A stretch of 42,308 bases of DNA from Pelistega sp. (GTDB lineage: Bacteria; Pseudomonadota; Gammaproteobacteria; Burkholderiales; Burkholderiaceae_B), in the NCBI GenBank assembly GCA_030538255.1, contig JAUNUI010000011.1, positions 1-42,308 on the forward strand. The letters run 5' to 3'. Below, in pieces: positions 24,142-32,033 of this stretch (positions are counted from its first letter, which is position 1; every line of letters starts with the position of its first letter). Position numbers and translations under genes: made by a program. The notes beneath the pieces are model-generated. The model was given only the letters and a program-made list of their open reading frames with translations. It was not told the origin of the DNA and made no database searches.

Positions 24142-24152
24142 GTCAAGCGGCG
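24123..24152 (-). terminator. possible terminator of the folB-ttcA-queF operon
   Basis: The 6-bp G+C stem CGCCGC (24129-24134) / GCGGCG (24147-24152) is followed on the minus strand by CCTTTT. It overlaps the 3' end of convergent yaeQ. Confidence 0.4.
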
Positions 24153-24229
24153 TATCCTAGGCTTCTTACGCCAAACCTTTACGCTGGCCTTCATTCAACT
24201 CTTCAAGCGGAGCATCCTGAGTAGCGGCT

Positions 24230-25150
24230 CTATTGACGCGGTGTCCGTACTGCCTGGTCAACATGTGCGTTAAGCTCTGGTACAACTTCACTACGACGGC
24301 GTGGATTAATATCTAAGCCACCACGGCGTGTATAGCGCGCATACACATCAAGATAGGAAGGCTTACAACGTTGCCAAATATCGCAATAGATTTGCTCGAC
24401 ACATTGTTCATGAAAGCCACTGTGATTGCGGTAGGAAACGATATAGCGTAATAAGGCTGCATGATCGATTGCCGGACCCTTATAGCTAATCACTAGGGTC
24501 GCCCAATCAGGCTGGCCAGTCACGGGGCAGTTACTCTTTAAGAGTTCTGAAATTAGGGTTTCGTTACGCCATTCTGTTGGTTCGCGGACCGCGAGCAAAT
24601 CAATATTCGGCTCATACTCAGTGCATTCAATATCCAAGTCATCTAATAAGATGGCTTCTAAGGCAAGCTCGGCCTTATCTGCGCATGTGGGCAATGGCCA
24701 GACTTGCTTGGGTGTGTTCTTGGCTAAGTTTGCCGTGGCATTAATAGGTGTGTCCGCAAATTCAACGGCGATATGTACGGGTGCTTTAACCGCATCGCTG
24801 AGGTCTCTTTGCATGATTTTGAGTAAATCAATTAGGTCAATTCGCCACTGATTAAAGCTATTTAAATAAAGCTTAAAGGACTTGGATTCGATAATATTCT
24901 TAGAGTCAGCAGGGATGGTAAAACGTAGAATCGCCACTTCAGGCTTGCCTTTCACATTTAACCAAGACACTTCAAATGCACGCCATACATCCTCGCCATA
25001 CCAAGTTGGTGGCGGTTGTATGCTGAGGTGCTGACGGCCTATGCTACGAGCAATCGGGAATAATAAACTGGCATCGTAGCTATCTGGATAGGCACTGGTT
25101 TGGCCTAAAGGGGCATCAGCTAATTCATGGTTTTTTGATTTATTACTCAT
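24230..25150 (-). CDS. queF: NADPH-dependent 7-cyano-7-deazaguanine reductase QueF (long type)
   Basis: Reduces preQ0 to preQ1 in queuosine tRNA modification. The 306 residues correspond to the long two-domain form (E. coli 282) rather than the short Bacillus form. The QueF motif ESKSFKLYLNSFNQ (88-101) is in the N-terminal half. The catalytic cysteine C208, in LKSNCPVTGQPDW, and D215 have the seven-residue spacing of E. coli C190/D197. FHEQCVEQIYCDI follows. It lies 5 nt downstream of ttcA, so two tRNA-modification genes share an operon. Confidence 0.95.
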   Translation of the reverse strand: MSNKSKNHELADAPLGQTSAYPDSYDASLLFPIARSIGRQHLSIQPPPTWYGEDVWRAFEVSWLNVKGKPEVAILRFTIPADSKNIIESKSFKLYLNSFNQWRIDLIDLLKIMQRDLSDAVKAPVHIAVEFADTPINATANLAKNTPKQVWPLPTCADKAELALEAILLDDLDIECTEYEPNIDLLAVREPTEWRNETLISELLKSNCPVTGQPDWATLVISYKGPAIDHAALLRYIVSYRNHSGFHEQCVEQIYCDIWQRCKPSYLDVYARYTRRGGLDINPRRRSEVVPELNAHVDQAVRTPRQ

Positions 25151-25155
25151 ACGAT

Positions 25156-26430
25156 TTACTCATCAGGGTTAATCGAAGGGAGGATCGAAGCAAGTTCCGC
25201 GGGACGGTTATGATTATCTTGTATTGACTGTGGCTCCCTACGTAATAGAATAACATTCTCTACTACGGGTTCACTTTCTAAATCGTCAAATTGCTCTTGA
25301 TCAAAAGCCTTATCGCCTTGCTCATCGGCAATCCCTGTGGGTCGTAAATTCACAAAGTCAAATAAATTGCGATCCATCAGGTGTGAAGGCGCTACGGTGC
25401 CGAGTGATTTAAAAATATTCCAGACTTTCTTGGGGCTTTCTTTTTCCCAGGCTTGCAGCATGCGGCCGACTTCTTTGCGCTTTAAGTTCTCTTGAGAGCC
25501 ACAGAGATTGCATGGAATAATCGGAAACTGCTTTAATTCGGCGTAAGCAATTAAGTCTTTCTCTTCAATATAAGCCAGTGGACGAATCACGGTATGCTTA
25601 CCATCATCACTGACTAATTTAGGCGGCATGGTCTTCAGCTTAGCCGCATAAAATAAGTTTAAAAAGAAGGTTGCTAGAATATCATCGCGGTGATGGCCTA
25701 AGGCGATTTTGCTACAGCCTAACTCATCGGCTAAGCGATATAAAATCCCACGACGCAAGCGCGAGCATAAGGAGCAAGTGGTCTTGCCTTCAGGGATAAG
25801 GCGCTTCACAATCGAGTAGGTGTCTTGGTTTTCAATATGGTAAGGTACACCAACTGACTCGAGATAGGCGGGCAATACTTCCTCAGGAAATCCTGGTTGC
25901 TTCTGGTCTAAGTTGACCGCCACCAATTCGAAATTAATCGGTGCACGCTTTTGTAGGGTCATTAAGACGTCAAGCATGGCATAAGAGTCTTTGCCACCAG
26001 AGAGGCAAACCATGACCTTATCGCCTTCTTCAATCATATTAAAGTCGACAATGGCCTTGCCCGCCTCACGCATGATGCGCTTAGTGAGCTTGTTATTGTC
26101 GATGCGGCGCTTCTCATTAAGAGAGAGTTGAGCCGATGCTGCATATTGCTCATTAGCGCTGATTGAGTCGCTCAGCTGGGGCTTCTCGTTAAGAGCCGTA
26201 TTTTCAGGAATGGCGTGCTCTTCATTGGCGCTGCCTTGAGCGGATGGCTGGGGCTTTTTGCTAGAAGCCATCTGCTCAGGCACGGGCTGCTTATCGTTAA
26301 AAGCAGTGTGCTCTGATTCAGACTGCTTATCGCTCAAGGCCGCCCCAGGCACGGGCTGCTGTCCATTGGCACTGCTTTGAATGGATGGTTGGGGCTTTTT
26401 CGGCAAAGCGCTTTGTTCAGGTGTTTGCAT
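25156..26430 (-). CDS. ttcA: tRNA 2-thiocytidine(32) synthetase TtcA with repetitive N-terminal extension
   Basis: Thiolates cytidine 32 of certain tRNAs, using ATP and a [4Fe-4S] cluster. The catalytic core starts near residue 106. It has the PP-loop SGGKDS (144-149), the CSLC pair (C219, C222) and CNLCGSQ (C307, C310), one of which completes the cluster. The family is usually about 310-330 residues; this protein has 424. Residues 3-96 are four tandem repeats of 23-24 residues, rich in Gln, Pro, Ser, Ala and Glu, with recurring KKPQPS, SANE and NEK segments. The only upstream start is ATG 26430. Starting translation at a later codon would remove the repeats, but no internal ATG lies between the repeats and the PP-loop except M120. 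Confidence 0.95.
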   Translation of the reverse strand: MQTPEQSALPKKPQPSIQSSANGQQPVPGAALSDKQSESEHTAFNDKQPVPEQMASSKKPQPSAQGSANEEHAIPENTALNEKPQLSDSISANEQYAASAQLSLNEKRRIDNNKLTKRIMREAGKAIVDFNMIEEGDKVMVCLSGGKDSYAMLDVLMTLQKRAPINFELVAVNLDQKQPGFPEEVLPAYLESVGVPYHIENQDTYSIVKRLIPEGKTTCSLCSRLRRGILYRLADELGCSKIALGHHRDDILATFFLNLFYAAKLKTMPPKLVSDDGKHTVIRPLAYIEEKDLIAYAELKQFPIIPCNLCGSQENLKRKEVGRMLQAWEKESPKKVWNIFKSLGTVAPSHLMDRNLFDFVNLRPTGIADEQGDKAFDQEQFDDLESEPVVENVILLRREPQSIQDNHNRPAELASILPSINPDE

Positions 26431-26448
26431 AGTGAAAATCTTTAAAAA

Positions 26449-26808
26449 CTAAGGTGTTCCCACGTATTCAATACCCACCCCTTCGCAATCAGAAAATGCT
26501 TGTGGTTTACTAATACGCAGCTGTACGCGTGTAATTTCCGTAAACTCTTGCAAAAGTCGCTTGGTGATCATCTCACCAAGTGCTTCGACCAGATGGATGT
26601 GCTGGCGTGTTGCTTCTTCAATAATGATTTGACGAATTTTACGATAGTCTAAGACGCTATTGATATCATTATCGTCAACTGCGCGAGTTTCTTGAATATC
26701 AATTTCTGCGTCAATATGTAGGGGTTGAGTTTGACGTAACTCGTGCTCTAAAATACCAATGCGAGCATCAAGCGCTAGGCGTTTAAAAAAAATCCTTTGG
26801 GTGGGCAT
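26449..26808 (-). CDS. folB: dihydroneopterin aldolase FolB
   Basis: Cleaves 7,8-dihydroneopterin to 6-hydroxymethyl-dihydropterin in folate synthesis. The 119 residues match the family. Visible are the N-terminal strand FKRLALDARIGILEHE (8-23), DYRKI (54-58), the catalytic region HLVEALGEMIT (72-82) and the lysine K101 in LRISKP. It is transcribed first in the folB-ttcA-queF string (18 nt before ttcA). The folB-ttcA pairing is a gene order I associate with betaproteobacteria. Confidence 0.94.
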   Translation of the reverse strand: MPTQRIFFKRLALDARIGILEHELRQTQPLHIDAEIDIQETRAVDDNDINSVLDYRKIRQIIIEEATRQHIHLVEALGEMITKRLLQEFTEITRVQLRISKPQAFSDCEGVGIEYVGTP

Positions 26809-27049
26809 TCTATATCTTCCTAAAACGCATAAAAGCGCAAATTTATAAGCCTAGATTGTAATGTTAATTGCATCTTATTTGGCTACAATAGGTTCGGATA
26901 TAGGCAAATACTTGGTTCTGCTATATGCCGTCACATATCCTGAGATTTTGCCAGACGCTGTATACGAACGAATGGCTAGCAGGAATGGCCACGTAGGAAC
27001 ACAGGGATTAGTCAGCTAATAAAAATGCAAGATTCAGGAGAACAACACG

Positions 27050-27958
27050 ATGCAAAATAATATCTATGATGCGGTAATTATTGGGGCGGGTCCAGCAGGT
27101 GCCTCATGTGCAGTATGGTTAGCGCATTTAGGCTTTAATCCTATTATTATCGATCGAGCTCCTGTTATCGGCGGTTTGAGCGCCCTGAATCCCTTCCAAG
27201 ACACATGGAATGTCACCGCACCTGACTTAACGGGTGAAGAAGTTAGCCAGCAAATGAAAAAGAGTCTTGACTCAGCGCGCGTTCCTGTCCTCTTGAGGCA
27301 AGCGGTGAATGGCATTGTGCCTATATTCGATGAACAGGGGCACTTACAGCACTATCAAGTATTATTCGGTGAGGATAAGCTCATCAATGGTCGTAAGGTT
27401 GTGATTGCGAGCGGTGTTAAGCATAGACGCCCAGTGGAGATGGGTGATGCTGAGTTTCCTGATATCTTAGTCGGCTCTGGTCGAGCACTGTATCAGTATG
27501 ACTTTATTGATAAGCGTGTGGCGGTTTTGGGTGGTGGTGATAATGCCCTAGAGAATGCGGTGTACGTGAAGGAAAGAGGGGCACAATGCGTGGATATCTA
27601 TGCCCGTACCTTGCGCGCACAACATAAGTGGATGAAGATGGTGGCCTCTAAGAGTATTCATATGGGTTCATATGAGTTTAATCCTCAAGCGATGACAGTG
27701 AATAATAAAACATATGATGCAGTTCTGGTGTTTTACGGCTATCAGCCTCAGTTAGCGGGACTTGAAGACCTGCATCTCTGCTATAAGGAAACAGGCCATA
27801 TTGAAACGGATGCACAGACGTGTGAGACCAATGTCTCAGGTATCTATGCGATTGGTGAGGTGGCGAATCGTATGCATCCTTGCGTTGTAACTTCGATGGC
27901 TGATGGAATTGTGGCGGCTAAAGCGATTCAAAATGCGTTCGAAGATCGTGAGTTTTAG
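27050..27958 (+). CDS. thioredoxin-reductase-like FAD/NAD(P)-dependent oxidoreductase lacking the CxxC
   Basis: A 302-residue two-dinucleotide-domain flavoprotein of the thioredoxin reductase superfamily. The FAD site is GAGPAG (12-17) near the start, the NAD(P) site GGGDNA (161-166) is central, and the C-terminal FAD motif is YAIGEVANR. In true TrxR the redox CxxC lies just before the second Rossmann motif. Here that stretch (about 140-158, GSGRALYQYDFIDKR) has no cysteine, so it cannot be a classical thioredoxin reductase. A ferredoxin/flavodoxin-NADP reductase of YumC type, or an unknown flavin reductase, fits better. AGGAG precedes the ATG. It is divergent from folB, with no functional partner visible. 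Confidence 0.85.
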   Translation: MQNNIYDAVIIGAGPAGASCAVWLAHLGFNPIIIDRAPVIGGLSALNPFQDTWNVTAPDLTGEEVSQQMKKSLDSARVPVLLRQAVNGIVPIFDEQGHLQHYQVLFGEDKLINGRKVVIASGVKHRRPVEMGDAEFPDILVGSGRALYQYDFIDKRVAVLGGGDNALENAVYVKERGAQCVDIYARTLRAQHKWMKMVASKSIHMGSYEFNPQAMTVNNKTYDAVLVFYGYQPQLAGLEDLHLCYKETGHIETDAQTCETNVSGIYAIGEVANRMHPCVVTSMADGIVAAKAIQNAFEDREF

Positions 27959-28100
27959 CTAAATAGTAGGTGCGCTTAATGCTGGAATTTGCGGTGTGCT
28001 CAGTTAACAGAGTATGTGCTGCTAGAAATTCATGCTAGCTAAGTATAGGTAGTGGTGAGCGTACTGTGTCCAGCGCGATTATTTAATAAGAAGATACATT

Positions 28101-29126
28101 TCAGTTTTGACGTGAAGCAGCAATCCGTTCACATAAGCCGGGTAGCGCTTGTAGAAATCGAACGGTTGGGCGTGACCAGGTGTCACTATCGATGCCAATC
28201 AGCTGTTTCTTATTCAAGGAGAGACCGAGCGTCTGTACGATAAAGCGCTCATGTAACTCACGTTCTTTCTCAGTGCTATAGCTATACACGACAAAGTCAG
28301 GTGGATTCATAAGAATCGTCTCACGATTAACAATGGCCGCGCCTTGAAAGATACTAGAAAAAATATTATGCGCATTGCAGATGCTCAAGGCATCACTTTG
28401 TATACTCTCTCGTGTTAAGACATATAAGGGCTGTTGACTAATTAAGAGCATGCCTTGCAAGGGGCGAGCAGAGATGGATGGCACAGTTGGGATGGCGTGA
28501 CTGGCGTCTTGCTGTGGTGAGTGTTCTGCGCCACTTGAATTGAAGGGTATTTCGTGCGGTCGATACTTCTGCGCCAAGGCGTGAATGGTCTGCTTTAATT
28601 GTAAAATTTCAGCTTGTTTGGGTGAGTTAACAATATCGGCTAGCGCCTGTATATCGTCGAATAAGCCCTCAATGCTATTCGGGTGAGAGTCCCAAACCTT
28701 GGTATTCGGCAGATGCTTTAAGCTGTTACTAAAAGGCTCGCTATCCCACGCAACGATTAAATCGGGCTGTAAGCTGACGAGTTGTTCTGTATTGACACTG
28801 AAGGCGTCACCAATTATCGGCTTGCTAGCGGCTTCAGGCGGGTAGTTACTAAAGCGTGACACGGCTAATAAGCGGTCTTCAACACCTAAGCTATAAATCA
28901 GCTCGGTAGTACTGGGGGAGAGGCTAATAATACGTTGCGGGGCTTGCTTAATAACTGAGGGAGTGGCTTGCAGTGTTATAGACGCTGGTTCGTCTTGTTT
29001 TGTCTTGGCGATGCTATCGACTTGACTAGTTACTTGCGCATAACTCAGTGGAGCGTACAGAGAAGTGCTCAGCAACACACTCACTAGACTAGCTTGTATC
29101 AGTTTAGCCATGAGCGTAGTTTGCAT
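28101..29126 (-). CDS. btuF: ABC-type cobalamin/metal-chelate substrate-binding protein, BtuF-like
   Basis: Periplasmic class III binding protein likely to hand corrinoid to an inner-membrane importer. The core has RIISLSPSTTELIYSLG, a VSRFSNYP segment, QPDLIVAW and the second lobe with VLTRESIQSDALSICNAHNIF. The start is uncertain. A TTG at 29213 opens a 370-residue frame whose first 29 codons are repetitive Leu/Arg/Thr sequence. ATG 29126 (used here) or 29111 gives a sensible signal peptide ending SYAQ. Residues near 225-250 are an insert rich in Ser, His and Gln. The gene follows btuB by about 100 nt on the same strand and so falls under the same cobalamin riboswitch. No btuCD genes are nearby. 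Confidence 0.82.
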   Translation of the reverse strand: MQTTLMAKLIQASLVSVLLSTSLYAPLSYAQVTSQVDSIAKTKQDEPASITLQATPSVIKQAPQRIISLSPSTTELIYSLGVEDRLLAVSRFSNYPPEAASKPIIGDAFSVNTEQLVSLQPDLIVAWDSEPFSNSLKHLPNTKVWDSHPNSIEGLFDDIQALADIVNSPKQAEILQLKQTIHALAQKYRPHEIPFNSSGAEHSPQQDASHAIPTVPSISARPLQGMLLISQQPLYVLTRESIQSDALSICNAHNIFSSIFQGAAIVNRETILMNPPDFVVYSYSTEKERELHERFIVQTLGLSLNKKQLIGIDSDTWSRPTVRFLQALPGLCERIAASRQN

Positions 29127-29317
29127 CAGTCTAGTCTGAGCTAGTCTAACGATGAGTTTAGTCGGTCGTGAGCATTGAGTCCTGAGCTTGCGCAATCGTA
29201 GTGCCTTTTTCAAAATGATGCTTCAGTGATAAAACAAGAGATCCTAGACGAGCTTGAAAGCTATTGTGTCGCCGCAGTCTAAATGAAACGACGACACATG
29301 GATATCTTTCTAAATAA

Positions 29318-31183
29318 TTAATGTTGCCAAGCTAAGTTTAAGATAAAATTTGTGCCTGGTGTGCGATAACCGTAGGCAGTTTGGTATTTTTTATTAAACA
29401 GATTGTTAACATTCAGCTGCGCATGGAAGTTCTTGCTGATTTCATAGTTGGCGCGTAGATTGACCAGGCCATAACCACCCATACGTTTCTCAGGGGTGTT
29501 ATTGGCGTCATCATAGCGATGCGCTACAAATAAGTAATCAGCACCGAGCTCTATACGATCGAACTGATGGCTAATGCCAGCACGATAGATTTGCTTGGCG
29601 CGACGGGCTAAGGTCTTGCCAGTCTTATCATCCTTAGGATTCATAAAATCGGCCCCCAGGCTGAGTGTCGTATTACCATAGCGTTGTGAGGCTTCGATAC
29701 TTAAACCACGGATTGTAGCGCGCTCAGTGTTTTCAGAGGTGCAGTTGAAATTCGCATCACAGACATACGGATTAATCAAATCACGGTACTTGCCTTGATA
29801 AGCGCTTAGGATAATTGAAGTATCTTCCGTTTGGTATTTCACATTGACTTCAACATTACGCGATTTCTCTGGACGTAAATTCGGATTGCCCTGATAGCCC
29901 CATGCGAGAGGGGTATAGAGGTCCGCGAACGTTGGGGCACGGAAACCTGTATTGTAGCCAGCGCCAATGCTTAAGGCCGATGTCAGATCATAGGCATAGG
30001 CAATGCTACCTGTGGTGCGTGAGCCGATTTGTGAGATATTATCGTGACGTAGGCTCGCCTGCACATGGTGACGGTCAAAATCACCGCGATAAATTAAGGC
30101 GGCAGCATTGGTCAAGCGCTTATCTTGGGTCGGTGCTGTGGTATTAAATACGCGCTCATCATGATGTTCGAACAGCGCCGATACGGTCTGATTATCATCA
30201 ATAAAGAAATTGTTCTGCCAGCTAAATTGCTTATGATGCGTACCAAATAGAGAGTTGCCATATGGAGCGCGGTTGTCATAACTGACTTTGCTATAAGCAA
30301 ACTTCAGCTGACTCTGCCACCAGTCGGTGAGTTGATTGGTGCTTTCAATTGAGTAGGCTTGCTGACGGGTATGGCCGACTGTTTCTGTCAAACTTTGGCC
30401 TGCGTCATAGTCGCCGCGGTTGTAGCCATTGAAAAAGTTCACCGCGACACGATGGCCGGGAGCGATTTCGTAGCCGAAGGCGCCAAGAATAGTGCTTGAG
30501 TCATAGCCATCTTTATCACCATCATAGGTATAGGGACCGGCTTCAGGAGTGGTGGCGTTAATCCCTTCACTGGTGGTGTAGCCACCCGCTAGGAAATAGT
30601 CAAAACCATTGCTCGCACCTGAGATACTGGCATTGGTTTTAAAGGTGCCGTGTGAGCCAAAACCTATATTGCCTTTTACAGATAAAGGGCGATCGCCGCT
30701 ACCATAAGGTGTCGTGAGTAGATTGATGACACCGCCCATGGCGTTCGAGCCATATAAGCTACTGGCCGCACCACGCACAATTTCTACACGATCAAATAAG
30801 TTTGGGTCTAAAGTATTCCAGTAGGTGCTGCCTGTATTCGATTCATTAATGCGAATACCATTCAGCATCACTAGGCTCTGGGCAGGTGCGGCACCGCGGA
30901 TAAAGACACCAGAGACGGTTTGTGCACCACCTTGATGATAGATTTGCAAACCAGGCTGATGGCGTAGCACTTCGACCATTGATTGACCTTGATGCTTGGC
31001 TAATTGGACTGAATCTATCAGGGTGATGTCACCAACAACATGGCTGATTGTTTGATCTAAGCGAGCAGGGGTGGCAACAATCGCATCTAGAGTCGTGGTT
31101 TTGGGGGATTCTTGAGCCCAGGCTGAGGTGCTGAGCAGGCTGGCGGCAAGCGCCAACGCTAAAGGATGGAGTGTGAATTTCAT
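29318..31183 (-). CDS. btuB: TonB-dependent vitamin B12 outer-membrane receptor BtuB
   Basis: Outer-membrane beta-barrel that imports cobalamin with TonB energy. From ATG 31183 it has 621 residues: a signal peptide (cleavage near AWAQ), a TonB-box-like stretch LDAIVATPAR, and a plug domain with QPGLQIYHQGG, GVFIRGAAPAQSLVMLNGIRIN and VEIVRGAASSLYGSNAMGGVINL. A barrel follows and ends NFILNLAWQH. An in-frame start at 31246 would add 21 residues ahead of a good signal sequence and is unlikely. The long leader (about 260-450 nt) holds a cobalamin riboswitch and two hairpins, so high B12 should repress it. btuF follows. Confidence 0.93.
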   Translation of the reverse strand: MKFTLHPLALALAASLLSTSAWAQESPKTTTLDAIVATPARLDQTISHVVGDITLIDSVQLAKHQGQSMVEVLRHQPGLQIYHQGGAQTVSGVFIRGAAPAQSLVMLNGIRINESNTGSTYWNTLDPNLFDRVEIVRGAASSLYGSNAMGGVINLLTTPYGSGDRPLSVKGNIGFGSHGTFKTNASISGASNGFDYFLAGGYTTSEGINATTPEAGPYTYDGDKDGYDSSTILGAFGYEIAPGHRVAVNFFNGYNRGDYDAGQSLTETVGHTRQQAYSIESTNQLTDWWQSQLKFAYSKVSYDNRAPYGNSLFGTHHKQFSWQNNFFIDDNQTVSALFEHHDERVFNTTAPTQDKRLTNAAALIYRGDFDRHHVQASLRHDNISQIGSRTTGSIAYAYDLTSALSIGAGYNTGFRAPTFADLYTPLAWGYQGNPNLRPEKSRNVEVNVKYQTEDTSIILSAYQGKYRDLINPYVCDANFNCTSENTERATIRGLSIEASQRYGNTTLSLGADFMNPKDDKTGKTLARRAKQIYRAGISHQFDRIELGADYLFVAHRYDDANNTPEKRMGGYGLVNLRANYEISKNFHAQLNVNNLFNKKYQTAYGYRTPGTNFILNLAWQH

Positions 31184-31200
31184 AAGTAAGCCTGTAAAAC

Positions 31201-31216
31201 TGTGCGTCCCCGCACA
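31201..31216 (-). promoter_or_regulatory. hairpin just upstream of the btuB ribosome-binding region
   Basis: TGTGCG and CGCACA form a 6-bp stem around a GGGA tetraloop on the minus strand, followed by GTTTT. It ends 17 nt before the btuB ATG. It could be a late terminator or a sequester element working with the riboswitch. Confidence 0.45.
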
Positions 31217-31323
31217 AATTAAGGGAATGCCAGGGTGAGTCTGCACATAATCTTAAAGAGGCCTTCTGAATGGATACTATCTAATCCGCGAGATACTCTT
31301 GACGGAAGACACTGTATAAACTC

Positions 31324-31342
31324 AAAAAGCCTTAAAGGGCTT
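31324..31342 (-). terminator. terminator-like hairpin in the btuB leader
   Basis: AAGCC and GGCTT pair around CTTTAA, and the 3' arm runs into TTTTT on the minus strand (T-run 31324-31328). It lies about 115 nt downstream of the riboswitch 3' end and is a candidate expression platform. Confidence 0.45.
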
Positions 31343-31449
31343 ATCTGCATGGCTACAGGGTCAATGTGTCACGAATTGTTGGAGGGCATCGCTATTACAT
31401 TGGGCAATCGAAAAGTCTTAACAGATTAAACAACTCATCGCTGGACGTG

Positions 31450-31640
31450 CACTTGAGCTGGTATCGGGCTTACCTAATGTGCTTACCGATTTATTCGATT
31501 AAAAAGGTAGGGAGGGGTACCGTTGCGGGGGCAGCACAGCTTGCTTGGTATAAGTTCATTACACTAAAGTGCCTATCAAAAGTACCTATCAAAAGCATCA
31601 CAAGTACCTTAATACCTTGATGTTTGAATGCCTATACTTG
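31450..31640 (-). ncRNA. cobalamin riboswitch upstream of btuB-btuF
   Basis: Reading the minus strand, the B12-box core GCTGCCCCCGCAAC is present exactly (31522-31535). The conserved 3' segment AAGCCCGATACCAGC follows about 50 nt later (31456-31470). A plausible 5' arm with GATAGGCACT lies upstream. The limits are approximate. The element precedes btuB by about 270 nt and should shut off B12 uptake when adenosylcobalamin is abundant. Confidence 0.85.
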
Positions 31641-32033
31641 AAGCGCTGTTTCCCATTGAACTTTCATCAGGGTGATATACACACCTTGAAAGCACTCAAG
31701 AACGAAGGCGTCACTTTACCATGAAAATGAAGGGTTTAAGGCTTGAATAATGACAAAATGTAAAAAAACTTAGATGCTTGTGTTGATTGTTTTGCGGGCT
31801 TATGCAGTGGTCGCATGGATGGTGTTTAAGTTTGCCGTCGTTGGTCTTTGTGATAATTGAGCGGTGTGCTAATTGATCGGTGTGCTTTAGTGCTTTAGTT
31901 TTGTCTGGGGCAGGTTTTGCTTAGCGCCTCACGTTTAAACTTGTTTGATAATGTGGGCTTAGGTATGTAGCTAGGGTATAACTGGTAAAATCAAGCTTTA
32001 TTGATTAATTTTTGCTATATAGGTTTAATTGCC
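31641..32033. other. gap between the btuB riboswitch and metH
   Basis: About 390 bp with no gene seen. It contains a 16-bp tandem repeat, AATTGAKCGGTGTGCT at 31855-31870 and 31871-31886, followed by further GTGCTTTAG echoes. I recognise neither a SAM nor a cobalamin riboswitch on the metH side. Confidence 0.5.

Noticed and set aside
31235-31620. Two small + strand frames opposite the btuB leader
   Set aside because: They lie across the cobalamin riboswitch and leader hairpins and show no protein-like features.
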